Assembly: GCF_000963945.1 (NCBI RefSeq)
Contig: NZ_BAMW01000004.1
Location: 1-51,492, forward strand
DNA length: 51,492 nucleotides
Direction: 5' to 3'
DNA from: Acetobacter indonesiensis
Lineage (GTDB): Bacteria > Pseudomonadota > Alphaproteobacteria > Acetobacterales > Acetobacteraceae
Shown here: positions 33,728 through 42,026 of the stretch, piece by piece
Layout of the letters: the number at the start of each line of letters is the position of its first letter
Numbering within the stretch: the stretch's first letter is position 1
Position numbers and translations under genes: made by a program
Notes under the pieces: generated by a model
The model's input: only the letters and a program-made list of their open reading frames with translations
What the model was told of the DNA's origin: nothing
The model's database searches: none

Positions 33728-34282
33728 TCAGAAGCCGTTTGAAGGCGGCAACTGGTTGTGCTCGCTCTGGCGGAGGGCGAGGCCGATCTGCACCCAGCCA
33801 ATGCCGCTGGCAATCAGTTCTACAGCAATGAAGGTGCCAATTAGCCACAGGCCAGACCACGGTAGCGTGAAATAGAGGCTCAGGCCGACCAGCAGGCTGA
33901 TCACACCACCAAACAGCACAATCCCCCAGCCCGGAAGGGGACGGGACTGAATGGCCAGAATGCAGCGCATGATGCCCACGACAATGAAGCAGGCCGCAGC
34001 AAACAGCGTGATTAGACCTGCGCCCGTGACAGGTTCTTCAATAATCATGACACCGGCAATGATGTAGAGCACACCGGCGAGGAAAGAGAACAGAAAGCCG
34101 CTCCAGTCACGCACGGCGAAGGCGTGGATCATCTGCATGACGCCCGCAATAATCAGCAGCACACCGATAAAAATGGTGCTGGCCAACGTGACAGAAACGG
34201 CGTCAATCGCGGCAATGAAACCAAGAGCTATCAGGGCGATACCCAGCCCCACAAACAGCCCCCATTTTCTGGCGAATGGCAT
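33728..34282 (-). CDS. hdeD: HdeD-family acid-resistance membrane protein
   Basis: A 184-residue protein of the HdeD (DUF308) family with six predicted helices in three repeated pairs; Gly-rich helix ends such as LLIIAGVMQMIHAF and YIIAGVMIIEEP are typical. E. coli HdeD supports acid resistance at high cell density; the mechanism is unknown. An acid-stress role fits an acetic acid bacterium. ATG 34282 follows AAGGAT by 9 nt. It shares a terminator with the antiporter. Confidence 0.85.
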   Translation of the reverse strand: MPFARKWGLFVGLGIALIALGFIAAIDAVSVTLASTIFIGVLLIIAGVMQMIHAFAVRDWSGFLFSFLAGVLYIIAGVMIIEEPVTGAGLITLFAAACFIVVGIMRCILAIQSRPLPGWGIVLFGGVISLLVGLSLYFTLPWSGLWLIGTFIAVELIASGIGWVQIGLALRQSEHNQLPPSNGF

Positions 34283-34306
34283 GGCAAAATATCCTTTTTG
34301 ACCGTT

Positions 34307-34531
34307 ATGCGGCTATATTACGCTACTTTGCCAAAGACAGACAGAAATACCGCTACCGGATGGATGCAAACCAGACGGGTGACGCCAGAAAGCCTGATAA
34401 ACTGGCTTTCTATAACGCCGGTCAGGCTGCATGAGTTGACAGAAGCACCGTCTTTCCGTAATGGCTGCCCCCATTGTCGGGAATGTGGACAGGACGGCTG
34501 CCAGATGGACTATGCTCCCATCTGGTGGTGA
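34307..34531 (+). CDS. Possible small Cys-rich protein
   Basis: A 74-codon frame from ATG 34307 (MRLYYATLPKTDRNT) ending in a Cys-rich tail, CPHCRECGQDGCQMDYAPIWW, with the pattern CxxCxxCxxxxC. That pattern could bind a metal ion. No Shine-Dalgarno is visible, and the frame extends upstream into DNA antisense to hdeD, so it may be chance. It is not a known family to me. Otherwise the 34283-34641 gap between hdeD and rpsD holds only the rpsD leader. Confidence 0.35.
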   Translation: MRLYYATLPKTDRNTATGWMQTRRVTPESLINWLSITPVRLHELTEAPSFRNGCPHCRECGQDGCQMDYAPIWW

Positions 34532-34641
34532 TACGGACTGCGCCCGCTCTGATCCGTGGGGGACAGAGACTACCGGCGCAATAGCAGGCAGGGCAGCGTC
34601 AAGCAGCCTTGCATGTGTGTAGTGGAAGAGAAGAGCGCAGT

Positions 34642-35259
34642 ATGAGCAAGCGCCTCGAGAGCAAATATAAAATTAACCGTCGCCTTGGCGTCAACCTGTG
34701 GGGCCGTGCAAAGTCTCCGGTTAACCGTCGCGAATACGGTCCTGGCCAGCATGGTCAGCGTCGTAAAGGCAAGCCTTCTGACTTCTCTGTTCAGCTTATG
34801 GCTAAGCAGAAGCTGAAGGGCTACTACGGTAACATCAGCGAAAAGCAGTTCCGTCGTTATTATCAGGAAGCCGTTCGTCGCAAAGGCGATACGTCTGAAA
34901 ACCTGATCAACCTGCTTGAGCGTCGTCTGGATGCGGTTATCTACCGCATGAAGTTCGCCATCACGCCGTTTGCTGCCCGTCAGTTCATCAACCACGGTCA
35001 CGTGCTGGTGAATGGCCGCAAGATGAACATCCCGTCCTATCTGGTTAAAGATGGCGACGTGATCGAAATCCGCGAAAAGTCCAAGCAGCTTGCTATCGTT
35101 CTGGATGCAACGCAGACCACAGAACGCGATGTGCCAGAATACATCGAAGTTGATCACCGCCAGATGAAGGGTACCTTCATCCGTGGTCCGAAGTTCTCTG
35201 ACGTGCCGTATCCGGTGCAGATGGAACCGAACCTGGTGGTTGAATACTACTCTCGTTAA
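34642..35259 (+). CDS. rpsD: 30S ribosomal protein uS4
   Basis: A 205-residue protein starting [16 protein letters not shown], with the S4 core ([16 protein letters not shown]) and S4 RNA-binding motif ([26 protein letters not shown]). S4 nucleates 16S rRNA folding. ATG 34642 follows GGAAGAGAAGAG; an upstream in-frame start at 34609 is rejected because its product would add 11 residues absent from the family. It stands alone rather than in the alpha operon, as in other Alphaproteobacteria. A strong hairpin follows its stop. Confidence 0.97.
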   Translation: MSKRLESKYKINRRLGVNLWGRAKSPVNRREYGPGQHGQRRKGKPSDFSVQLMAKQKLKGYYGNISEKQFRRYYQEAVRRKGDTSENLINLLERRLDAVIYRMKFAITPFAARQFINHGHVLVNGRKMNIPSYLVKDGDVIEIREKSKQLAIVLDATQTTERDVPEYIEVDHRQMKGTFIRGPKFSDVPYPVQMEPNLVVEYYSR

Positions 35260-35285
35260 TCGGCGCTTCGGCCCGATTTGTGCAG

Positions 35286-35320
35286 CGCCGGGTGGAGGGC
35301 AACCTCTCAACCCGGCGTTT
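35286..35320 (+). terminator. Intrinsic terminator after rpsD
   Basis: CGCCGGGT (35286-35293) pairs with ACCCGGCG (35310-35317), with an inner GAGG-GCAA-CCTC stem, and is followed by TTT. It lies 27 nt after the rpsD stop. Confidence 0.8.
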
Positions 35321-35358
35321 GCCGTTCTATCCCTGTTATTTAAGCCGGATTGTCCGTT

Positions 35359-36906
35359 ATGTCTGATGCGCCCGTTACCGAACTGAGCACGGAAATTGCC
35401 CGCCGCCGTACGTTTGCGATCATCTCGCATCCGGATGCTGGTAAGACCACGCTGACAGAACGGATACTGCGTGCCGGTGGGGCCATTCAGCTTGCAGGGA
35501 ACGTACGTGCCAAAGGCGAACGCCGCCGCACCCGGTCAGACTGGATGTCAATTGAACGCGACCGCGGGATTTCCGTCGTCAGTTCTGTGATGACGTTTGA
35601 ATATGGTGGCTGCATTTTCAACTTGCTTGATACGCCGGGACATGAAGACTTTTCGGAAGATACTTACCGCACGCTGACAGCCGTTGATTCGGCCGTCATG
35701 GTAATTGACGCGGCCAAGGGCATTGAAGACCGGACACGCAAACTGTTCGAAATCTGCCGCCTGCGCGATATTCCGATTGTGACGTTCATCAATAAGATGG
35801 ACCGTGAAGCCCAGGATCCGTTTGATCTGCTGGAAGAAGTTGCGTCGTCTCTCGCGCTTGATACATCGCCGGCAACATGGCCCGTAGGGCGTGCCGCAAA
35901 ATTTGTCGGCACGTATGACCTGCTGACCAAGACTCTGCACACGCAGGAAGACCTGCCACAATCAGACCCACGTATGGTGCAACTTGCTGAAGAGCTTGAA
36001 CTGGCCGAAGGCGTTTTGCCGCCATTTGACCGTGAAGCCTTCGATGCCGGCCATTTGACGCCCGTCTTCTTTGGCAGCGCCATGAAGGAAATTGGCGTGA
36101 CTGATTTGCTGGATGCGCTGGTGTCTTTCGGCCCATCCCCGCGTAATCAGGTTGCGGAAAGCCGTACCGTTCAGGCTGACGAACCGGAAATGACGGCGTT
36201 GGTTTTCAAAATTCAGGCCAACATGGACCCCAACCATCGGGACCGTATTGCTTTTGCCCGTATCTGCTCTGGTAAGCTGACGCGCGGGATGCGTCTGCAT
36301 CATACGCGCACGGGCAAGAGTTTTGCCGTGCATACACCGCAGTTCTTTTTTGCGCGTGATCGTCAACTGGCAGAAGAAGCCTTTGCTGGTGACGTGGTAG
36401 GGATTCCCAACCATGGCACTCTGCGCATTGGCGACACACTGACTGAAAATGAAAATCTGAGCTTTACGGGTGTGCCGCATTTTGCGCCAGAAATTCTGCG
36501 GCGTGTGCGGCTGGATGATGCCATGAAGGCCAAGAAGCTGAAGCAGGCACTCACCCAGCTTGCGGAAGAAGGGGTGGTGCAGTTGTTCCGCCCGCAGGAT
36601 GGCGCACAGCCGATTGTTGGCGTGGTGGGAACGTTGCAGCTTGATGTGCTTCAGGCGCGTCTGAAAGCTGAATATGGCGTGGCTATTGGTTTTGACTCAA
36701 CACCCTTCTCGCTTGCCCGGTGGATCACGGGGCCGCGTGATAAAATTGAAGCCTTTGCGCAGGTAAACCGCACCGCAATGGCTGATGATCTGGATGATGA
36801 TCCGGTTTTTCTGGCAACATCCGCCTTTATGATGCGCCGCACGCAGGAACAGAATCCCGATATTGCGTTCCATGATATCAAGCAGATCGGGATTGAAATT
36901 AAGTAA
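35359..36906 (+). CDS. prfC: Peptide chain release factor 3
   Basis: A 515-residue translational GTPase that recycles RF1/RF2 after termination. The G-domain motifs are SHPDAGKTT (G1), RGISVVSS (switch I), DTPGHEDFSEDTYRTL (G3) and NKMDRE (G4). The long RF3-type C-terminal domain distinguishes it from EF-G. ATG 35359 is preferred over TTG 35350; the Shine-Dalgarno is poor for both. It is probably transcribed independently, since a terminator separates it from rpsD. Confidence 0.96.
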   Translation: MSDAPVTELSTEIARRRTFAIISHPDAGKTTLTERILRAGGAIQLAGNVRAKGERRRTRSDWMSIERDRGISVVSSVMTFEYGGCIFNLLDTPGHEDFSEDTYRTLTAVDSAVMVIDAAKGIEDRTRKLFEICRLRDIPIVTFINKMDREAQDPFDLLEEVASSLALDTSPATWPVGRAAKFVGTYDLLTKTLHTQEDLPQSDPRMVQLAEELELAEGVLPPFDREAFDAGHLTPVFFGSAMKEIGVTDLLDALVSFGPSPRNQVAESRTVQADEPEMTALVFKIQANMDPNHRDRIAFARICSGKLTRGMRLHHTRTGKSFAVHTPQFFFARDRQLAEEAFAGDVVGIPNHGTLRIGDTLTENENLSFTGVPHFAPEILRRVRLDDAMKAKKLKQALTQLAEEGVVQLFRPQDGAQPIVGVVGTLQLDVLQARLKAEYGVAIGFDSTPFSLARWITGPRDKIEAFAQVNRTAMADDLDDDPVFLATSAFMMRRTQEQNPDIAFHDIKQIGIEIK

Positions 36907-36928
36907 CGCGGTTTAAGACACTAAAGGC

Positions 36929-37642
36929 TCACACAGCCTGTAGCAAAGCGCGGGATGTCGGCAGTAAATCGTCACGGTTTAGCCAACTTTCCCGCTCTGC
37001 TTTTGTAACCAAAACAAGTTGATCATATTCCGTATTTCCAGATGCCTGCCATTTCGCTTTTACCTCTGCAAAGCTGAGGCTGGTCTCAAGCTGAATCCCA
37101 ATATCCAGAATACGTGTGCCCGGATGGCGGGCAATCAGGCTGGGATTACCTACCGTCAAGCTATGGGCCGGTAGGCCAAGTTCTTCTTCTGCTTCAGCCA
37201 GAATTTGCTCTGCCAGATCAACCTGCGTGTTCCCATCGTGGCGTCGTTCTATGCTGCCCGCAGGGGGGCTTTGCCAGAAATTGCCTTGGTAAAGAGAGGA
37301 AGGGTGCCGTCTTCCCAAAATATAACCGTCGGGTGTTTTGACCAATCCGATAACAGCCAGTGGTTGTAACTTCAGGATAGGAAAAAGAGACGGTTTTTTC
37401 ATTTGTGCTAAAACAAAACGGTATTCTGTCCAGTGCCCCTGTATTTCTGTGGCAGTAATTTTATCGGCTGAAAAAACGCACCCATTGAAAAGGGCGGGAG
37501 ATTTTTGCTGCGCGTCTTCCCAAAGCTGGTTGATTTCGGCTTCTCTCTCGGCTGAAGGACGAGAAAGACTATCGCGAACAACTACGCGGCAGGTAGGGGA
37601 AAGCGGTAAAATCGGCCACTGGCCAGAAAAACGGGCTATCAT
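36929..37642 (-). CDS. NUDIX-family hydrolase with an atypical Nudix box
   Basis: A 237-residue protein. The Nudix region reads PPAGSIERR... then AEQILAEAEEELGL; the usual REUxEExGU motif has Ala in place of Arg, while the key Glu residues remain. Family members cleave nucleoside-diphosphate-linked compounds, but the changed box makes the activity uncertain. ATG 37642 is chosen because a perfect TATAAT lies 25 nt upstream, so the transcript would start just before the ATG with a very short leader. A longer frame from TTG 37729 would cross that promoter. AT-rich DNA begins at its 5' end. Confidence 0.7.
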   Translation of the reverse strand: MIARFSGQWPILPLSPTCRVVVRDSLSRPSAEREAEINQLWEDAQQKSPALFNGCVFSADKITATEIQGHWTEYRFVLAQMKKPSLFPILKLQPLAVIGLVKTPDGYILGRRHPSSLYQGNFWQSPPAGSIERRHDGNTQVDLAEQILAEAEEELGLPAHSLTVGNPSLIARHPGTRILDIGIQLETSLSFAEVKAKWQASGNTEYDQLVLVTKAERESWLNRDDLLPTSRALLQAV

Positions 37643-37666
37643 GGGGGCAATGATACTGTTTTCAGA

Positions 37667-37672
37667 ATTATA
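37667..37672 (-). promoter_or_regulatory. TATAAT -10 box for the NUDIX gene
   Basis: A perfect TATAAT on the minus strand, 25 nt before ATG 37642. I found no clear -35 box at the normal distance. Confidence 0.45.
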
Positions 37673-37786
37673 TAAAAACACATCTTCAGAGTATGGCTGC
37701 ACTCTTTTAATGGCTAAAATAACAGTCAAAATAAATCAGACCATAGAACCGATAGAGCGGCATATTTATAAGGATAAATCTACATC

Positions 37787-38068
37787 GTGAAAGAAATTAT
37801 AGTCTATATTTTATCTTTACCCAGTAGTCTCTTGCTGTGTGGCGGCATTATTGGCGCGTTAGTAAGTGTTTTTTGCCAAAAAAGAGACGTTTCTTTACGA
37901 AGGGTAATAAAAATTCAGGTCGTTTTTCTACTGCTTATTCCCATTTTATTGGTATTTACAATCAACTATACCATGTTGGCGCTGGCTGTTTTATATCCCT
38001 ACCTCTGTGTATCAGCCATAGCGTTATTCTGGCTGGTTTGGTTGGGATTTCGGTTATTTAGAAAATAA
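37787..38068 (+). CDS. Hypothetical small membrane protein
   Basis: A 93-residue hydrophobic protein with three predicted helices (about 5-29, 42-63 and 66-90) and a basic C-terminus (RLFRK). It starts with GTG 37787; AAGGAT lies 11 nt upstream, a rather long spacing. Its DNA is clearly AT-richer than the surrounding genes, suggesting recent acquisition. It is divergent from the NUDIX gene and converges on isocitrate dehydrogenase. I do not recognise the family. Confidence 0.55.
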   Translation: MKEIIVYILSLPSSLLLCGGIIGALVSVFCQKRDVSLRRVIKIQVVFLLLIPILLVFTINYTMLALAVLYPYLCVSAIALFWLVWLGFRLFRK

Positions 38069-38084
38069 AAATATCAGAAAGACG

Positions 38085-38110
38085 GAAGACAGGGCCGAAG
38101 CCCCATCTTC
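38085..38110 (-). terminator. Intrinsic terminator after isocitrate dehydrogenase
   Basis: On the minus strand, GAAGA...TCTTC and GGGC-TTCGG-type GCCC pair to form an interrupted stem with a tight TTCG loop, followed by a T-rich tail (TCTTTCTGATATTTTTATTTTC). It lies 17 nt past the stop. Confidence 0.75.
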
Positions 38111-38126
38111 TGCCAAATACCAAAAC

Positions 38127-39158
38127 TTAGACCAACTGCTGCTTCAGAGCGGCTGTCAGATCTTTGGTAGAAGCGTCACCGCCCAGATCCTTGGTGCGCA
38201 GGCCACCATCGGTGATGACCTTCTTGATAGCCAGATCAATGCGGTCTGCCAGATCCTGACGCCCAACATGCTGAAGCATCATGACAGCAGCCAGCAGCAG
38301 TGCCAGCGGGTTCGCAATGCCTTTGCCTGCAATGTCAGGTGCGGAACCGTGAACAGCTTCAAACACGGCAGCTTTTTCACCAATGTTTGCACCCGGTGCC
38401 ATGCCCAGACCGCCAACAAGACCGGCTGTCAGGTCAGACAGAATGTCACCAAACAGGTTGGTGGTCACAATGACATCGAACTGCCACGGGTTGATGACCA
38501 ACTGCATGGCGCAGGCATCAACAATCCGCTCGTTGAAAGCAACGCGGCCTTTATATTCTTCAGCAACCTTGCGGCCTTCTTCAAGGAACAGGCCGGTCAG
38601 CAGTTTCAGAATGTTGGCTTTGTGAACAATGGTAACCGTCTTACGGTTATTCTTGACGGCATATTCGAACGCATATTTTACAATGCGGCGGCATTCAGTG
38701 CGGGAGTTGAAGCCGGAGCTGAGTGCAATGCCTTTCGGGTCTTCACCAACCGGAATGTAATGTTCCATGGCGGCGTAGTAGCCTTCAAGATTTTCACGGA
38801 ACAGAACCAGGTCGATTTTATCGAACTTCCCACCCGGAACAATGGTCTTGGTGGGGCGCAGGTTGGCAAATAGGCCAAATTCCTGACGCAGTGTTACGTT
38901 GATTGACTTGAAGCCACCGCCAACCGGTGTGGTCAGCGGGCCTTTGAGAGCCAGACCCGTGCGACGGATGCTCTCGATAGTCTGTTTTGGCAGCGGATCA
39001 TTGACCGCATCCACCCCGGCCATACCGGCCAACTGACGGTCCCATTCAAACGGGGCACCAACGGCATCAAGGATTTCGATTACCGATTCAACAATTTCAG
39101 GACCGATACCATCGCCGGCAATAAGAGTAGTGGGGATGGTTTTGCTGTCTGTCGTCAT
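38127..39158 (-). CDS. icd: Isocitrate dehydrogenase, NAD+-type
   Basis: A 343-residue enzyme of the isocitrate/isopropylmalate family. The substrate site reads [20 protein letters not shown], with the Ser-x-Asn-x3-Arg pattern of isocitrate dehydrogenases rather than the LeuB pattern. The cofactor region [15 protein letters not shown] has Asp-Ile where NADP enzymes have Lys-Tyr, indicating NAD+. ATG 39158 follows GGAGC; a longer frame from 39323 runs into the aminopeptidase gene and is rejected. It is last in a minus-strand run with the helicase, prmA and aminopeptidase P. A TCA-cycle role is inferred from the family. Confidence 0.9.
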   Translation of the reverse strand: MTTDSKTIPTTLIAGDGIGPEIVESVIEILDAVGAPFEWDRQLAGMAGVDAVNDPLPKQTIESIRRTGLALKGPLTTPVGGGFKSINVTLRQEFGLFANLRPTKTIVPGGKFDKIDLVLFRENLEGYYAAMEHYIPVGEDPKGIALSSGFNSRTECRRIVKYAFEYAVKNNRKTVTIVHKANILKLLTGLFLEEGRKVAEEYKGRVAFNERIVDACAMQLVINPWQFDVIVTTNLFGDILSDLTAGLVGGLGMAPGANIGEKAAVFEAVHGSAPDIAGKGIANPLALLLAAVMMLQHVGRQDLADRIDLAIKKVITDGGLRTKDLGGDASTKDLTAALKQQLV

Positions 39159-39252
39159 TCTGGAAGCTCCCTTCACTTCGCAGCTTTTCTGCGCCTGTTC
39201 GGCTGGTGACGCGATTCCCAATTGCGTGACCAGTCGCAACTTCGTTTGGAAC

Positions 39253-41037
39253 TCACGCCCTGTTGAGGGGCGCGCACGCGGTTTCCAGCCATTTTTTGGC
39301 TTCTGATGGCAAATGAGGGCCAATCAGGGCCAAGATTTGTGCATGGTAGGCATCAAGTATTGCGGTGTCTTCAGGGCCGAGAATCCTGAGATCAATCAAG
39401 CGACGGTCAAACGGGGCCAGAGTCAGCGTTTCAAATCCGTAGCCTGCCCGTGTTGTCTCGGTTGCTGGATGGGCTTCAACCAGAACCAGCGTTTCCAGAC
39501 GGATGCCGTAGGCCCCGGGCTCATAATAACCGGGCTCGTTTGACAGGATCATGCCTGATTGCAGCGCAATGGGATTCGCCACTTTGGAAATACGGGCAGG
39601 GCCTTCATGCACGGATAAAAAGCTGCCAACGCCGTGGCCTGTGCCGTGGTCGTAATCAAGTCCGGCCTGCCACAAATCGAAACGGGCCAGTGCGTCAAGC
39701 GCTTGGCCCGTTGTGCCTTCAGGGAAGCGCGCCCGCCCCAGACGCAAATTGCCTTTTAGAACACGCGTGAATGTTTCTTTCAGTCGGGCTGGCGGGGAGT
39801 CTGGCCCGGTCCAGACCGTGCGGGTTACGTCAGTTGTGCCTTCGGGGTACTGGCCGCCGCTATCAATCAGATAGACTTCGTTAGGGTTCAGCTTACGGTC
39901 TGTTTCAGGCGTGACCCGGTAGTGAATGATGGCTCCGTTCGGCCCAGCCCCGGAAATGGCAGGGAAAGATTCCCCACGATAATCAGGCTGAGCAGCCCTG
40001 AAAGCATCAAGCCGCGCTGCCGCAGCAAGTTCTGTGGTGCCTTGTCCATCCGAATCGAGCCAGTGCAGAAACTGGCACAGGGCAATACCGTCTTTCAGGT
40101 GAGCTTTGCGAGTGCCAGCCTGTTCTGTAGCGTTTTTGCAGGCTTTGGGCAGCAGGCAGGGGTCGGGGCTTTCTGTCACCGTCGCGCCATGTCGGACAAG
40201 CGTTTCGGCAAACCACACGGCATTTGTCGCTGGGTCTACACTAACGCTTTTGCCTGAAAGTGTCGCAAGGACAGATTCAAGGTCTTCAGGGTCATGCACA
40301 CGGACGTCTGGCCCCAGCCAGTCCCGCACATCGGCCGGTAATTTGCTGGCCTGTAAGAACAGGTCAACCGTTGCGTCATCATGCAGCACCGCAAAAGCCA
40401 GCACGATGGGCATGCACGGAATGTCCGTACCGCGAATGTTCAGAAGCCATGCGACAGAAGCAGAATCACTCAACACAGCAGCAGCTTGCCCCGACTGCGC
40501 AAGTGTATGCGCTAACCGGGAGCGTTTGCTCACTGAGTCTTCCCCTGCATATTCAAGCGGATGAATGGTGGCCGGTGCTGACGGAAATGCAGGGCGGTCA
40601 GACCATAGTTGGTCAATCAGGTTGCGGTCAGTCGGAACAAGAGAAAAAGTACCAGACTGTTTCTGAAAGGGGCGGAGTTCCGCGCTGCTCATGATACGCG
40701 GGTCATACCCAATACGGCTACCGGGCTTGGCATGGCTGGCCAGCCATGTGGCGGGCGGAGTCTGGAAGATATGCAGGCGGTCCCAGCAGATGTTATCGAC
40801 TTCCTGATCCATCTGGGTGATGTAGCGCCCGTCAGAAAACACAGCCGCCGTGTCTGATAGTGCAATGGCTATGCCCGCGCTGCCGGAAAAATTGGTCAGC
40901 CAGTCAAGCCGTTCCGCACAGGCAGGCGTGTATTCGCCCAGAAATTCATCACTATGTGGGATGATCAGACCATCCAGCCCTTCCTGCGTGAGGAGGCTCC
41001 GAAGAGCATTCAGACGAGTGGCGGAAGGGGAAGACAT
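39253..41037 (-). CDS. pepP: Xaa-Pro aminopeptidase (aminopeptidase P, M24B)
   Basis: A 594-residue metallopeptidase that removes an N-terminal residue before proline. The long form has two N-terminal creatinase-like domains (about 1-300) and a C-terminal pita-bread catalytic domain. Its metal ligands are visible: Asp392 (LIDSGGQY), Asp403 (TTDVTRT), His468 (HGTGHGVGSF), Glu501 (NEPGYY) and Glu515 (IRLETLV). ATG 41037 follows GAGG by 7 nt; the TTG two codons earlier is not needed. It lies 80 nt after prmA on the same strand. The E. coli enzyme is shorter; this is the eukaryote-like long form common in Alphaproteobacteria. Confidence 0.92.
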   Translation of the reverse strand: MSSPSATRLNALRSLLTQEGLDGLIIPHSDEFLGEYTPACAERLDWLTNFSGSAGIAIALSDTAAVFSDGRYITQMDQEVDNICWDRLHIFQTPPATWLASHAKPGSRIGYDPRIMSSAELRPFQKQSGTFSLVPTDRNLIDQLWSDRPAFPSAPATIHPLEYAGEDSVSKRSRLAHTLAQSGQAAAVLSDSASVAWLLNIRGTDIPCMPIVLAFAVLHDDATVDLFLQASKLPADVRDWLGPDVRVHDPEDLESVLATLSGKSVSVDPATNAVWFAETLVRHGATVTESPDPCLLPKACKNATEQAGTRKAHLKDGIALCQFLHWLDSDGQGTTELAAAARLDAFRAAQPDYRGESFPAISGAGPNGAIIHYRVTPETDRKLNPNEVYLIDSGGQYPEGTTDVTRTVWTGPDSPPARLKETFTRVLKGNLRLGRARFPEGTTGQALDALARFDLWQAGLDYDHGTGHGVGSFLSVHEGPARISKVANPIALQSGMILSNEPGYYEPGAYGIRLETLVLVEAHPATETTRAGYGFETLTLAPFDRRLIDLRILGPEDTAILDAYHAQILALIGPHLPSEAKKWLETACAPLNRA

Positions 41038-41117
41038 GAGCAACCTCGTGCAGCAGGCGGTGAGCAGGAAAAACAGTCAGGCCCGCATCGGAATACAGAC
41101 CTGACAGAGCATTACGT

Positions 41118-42026
41118 TTATGCCGGGTTAAAGGGGCGGCGCAGAACCAGTGTGGCCCAGTCACCTTCGTGGAACACATACTCCAGCACCAATCCCTGGC
41201 GGCGATGTGCGGCCAGAACCATCCTGATCTGGGTGCGGAGCAGCCCTGCCAGAATAACCGTGCCGCCGGGGGCCAGATTTTGCGCAAGGTCTTTGGCCAT
41301 CAGGCAAAGTGGGCGTGCCAGAATATTGGCAAAAACCAGATCATAGGGCGCTTTGTGCCGAATTTCCGGCGTTTGCCAGCCATTGCCCAGACGGCAGATC
41401 AGTGACCGGCTCAACCCGTTGCGTTTGGCGTTTTCGGCAGAGACCCGCACGGACCACGGCTCGATATCCACAGCCAGCACTTTCTGGTGCAGCAACGCGG
41501 CGGCCGCCATGGCCAGAATGCCAGAGCCGCACCCCAGATCAAGAATCCGGCGCGGTTTACGGTAAGCAATGCGTTCCAGTGCGCGCAGGCAGCCACGGGT
41601 TGATCCATGTTCGCCCGAGCCAAAGGCCACACCGGCATCCAGCGTCAGCACAATGCGTGTGGGGTTGGGCGTATCGGGCAGATGGGTGCCGCGCACGACA
41701 AAATGCTGGCCGACTGCCTGTTCAGGGAAAGACTCATACGTCCGGGCCAGCCAGCCTTCGGCTTCCGTCGCATTTCGGTCTAGTGGGGCACTGACGCCGC
41801 TGGTCAGTTCTGCCAGTGTCAGGGCGAGTGCCAGGTCATCATCCCGGTGGCCAACGTCTTTTACACCTTCCACCCGCCATAATGTGCCTTCGGGGTTGGC
41901 TTCAAAAATGCCAACAGTGGTGCAGACGCTGCCAATGGCGCTTTCATAAGCTTCGACCGCCGCTTCAGGAACAGTGACAGTGACCGTTTCCAGAGCGGTA
42001 GCGTGTCTGCGGGGAGGAGCAGCCAT
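41118..42026 (-). CDS. prmA: Ribosomal protein L11 methyltransferase
   Basis: A 302-residue SAM-dependent enzyme that trimethylates ribosomal protein L11. The substrate-recognition domain (about 1-105) precedes the methyltransferase fold, with GVAFGSGEHGSTR, the SAM loop ILDLGCGSGILAMAA and the family motif FANILARPL. The ATG overlaps the stop of the helicase gene (TAATG), so the two are coupled. Confidence 0.94.
   Translation of the reverse strand: MAAPPRRHATALETVTVTVPEAAVEAYESAIGSVCTTVGIFEANPEGTLWRVEGVKDVGHRDDDLALALTLAELTSGVSAPLDRNATEAEGWLARTYESFPEQAVGQHFVVRGTHLPDTPNPTRIVLTLDAGVAFGSGEHGSTRGCLRALERIAYRKPRRILDLGCGSGILAMAAAALLHQKVLAVDIEPWSVRVSAENAKRNGLSRSLICRLGNGWQTPEIRHKAPYDLVFANILARPLCLMAKDLAQNLAPGGTVILAGLLRTQIRMVLAAHRRQGLVLEYVFHEGDWATLVLRRPFNPA

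Noticed and set aside
34570..35430. Minus-strand open frame opposite rpsD
   Set aside because: Antisense to a ribosomal protein gene; no domain.
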